From positions 1 to 21,035 of the forward strand of contig CAJTUV010000045.1 in the NCBI GenBank assembly GCA_910579515.1: a DNA stretch of 21,035 nucleotides. The letters are read 5' to 3'. Positions 20,924 to 21,035 of this stretch are shown in pieces. Numbering within the stretch: position 1 is the stretch's first letter; each line of letters opens with the position of its first letter. The notes below the pieces were generated by a model that worked only from the letters and a program-made list of their open reading frames with translations, did not search any database and was not told the DNA's origin. This stretch comes from an uncultured Hungatella sp. Its GTDB lineage: Bacteria > Bacillota > Clostridia > Lachnospirales > Lachnospiraceae. The position numbers and the translations under genes are program-made.

Positions 20924-21035
20924 AAGTTTTCTACTTTCACATAAATCCCTGGGATATTTGCCCAGTATTTTTCAATTACTTCACTGGCTACCTGCGCATC
21001 ATCTTTCCAGTAACGGAGGTCTGTCATAACGTCTT
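20920..21035 (-). CDS. C-terminal end of an unknown protein (truncated by window edge)
   Basis: A frame open to the right edge ends at TGA 20922-20920. The visible part reads DVMTDLRYWKDDAQVASEVI, EKYWANIPGIYVKVENL. A start at ATG 21027 would give only 35 residues with no ribosome site visible in the 8 bases before it, so a longer protein beginning outside the window is more likely. Its stop overlaps the next gene as ATGA. No family recognised. Confidence 0.55.
   Translation of the reverse strand, partial: DVMTDLRYWKDDAQVASEVIEKYWANIPGIYVKVENL

Noticed and set aside
1..21035. CRISPR array, tRNA, rRNA or insertion sequence
   Set aside because: No spaced repeats, cloverleaf sequence, transposase or terminal inverted repeats were seen; the window is continuous phage coding sequence.

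Overview
The window is a late structural module of a temperate phage or prophage with a contractile tail (myovirus of the PBSX/skin type). It most likely comes from a low-to-mid GC Firmicute, probably a clostridium of the Lachnospiraceae. That assignment rests on strong AGGAGG-type ribosome binding sites, frequent GTG and TTG starts, PBSX-like gene content and order, and the look of the proteins. It is inference, because no host gene is present. Every supported gene lies on the minus strand, so the operon reads from position 21035 down to 1.

In reading order, the right end (21035 to 19571) holds a truncated gene, three small hypothetical genes and a sigma-70-region-4-like late regulator. Packaging follows: terS and terL (19473 to 17796). 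Next come a GTG-started SPP1 gp6-like portal gene, a 30-codon mini-ORF, and a MuF/SPP1 gp7-like minor head protein. The MuF protein carries a C-terminal extension with an HEFGH zinc-protease signature like that of anthrax lethal factor. A 63-residue neighbour, the GP20-type scaffold and the major capsid protein follow (14332 to 12327). The neck genes are an adaptor, a stopper, an HK97 gp10-like protein, a tail terminator and an XkzA-like small protein (12308 to 10319). The tail genes are sheath, tube, an XkdN-like chaperone with a -1 frameshift extension, tape measure, LysM protein, hub, XkdR, XkdS, baseplate J, XkdU and the start of a tail fibre that runs off the left edge (10319 to 1).

The genes together describe a virion assembly line: regulator, DNA-packaging motor, portal, capsid, neck, contractile tail, baseplate and fibre. 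No integrase, repressor, replication or lysis gene is visible. The standout observations are the MuF-metalloprotease fusion, with a sharply lower GC content in its C-terminal part; a textbook A AAA AAC frameshift site with a 7-nt spacer and a downstream stem, which creates a tail-chaperone fusion; and three strong intrinsic terminator hairpins inside the operon, at junctions where transcript dosage may be adjusted. There is no gene-free stretch longer than 300 bases.
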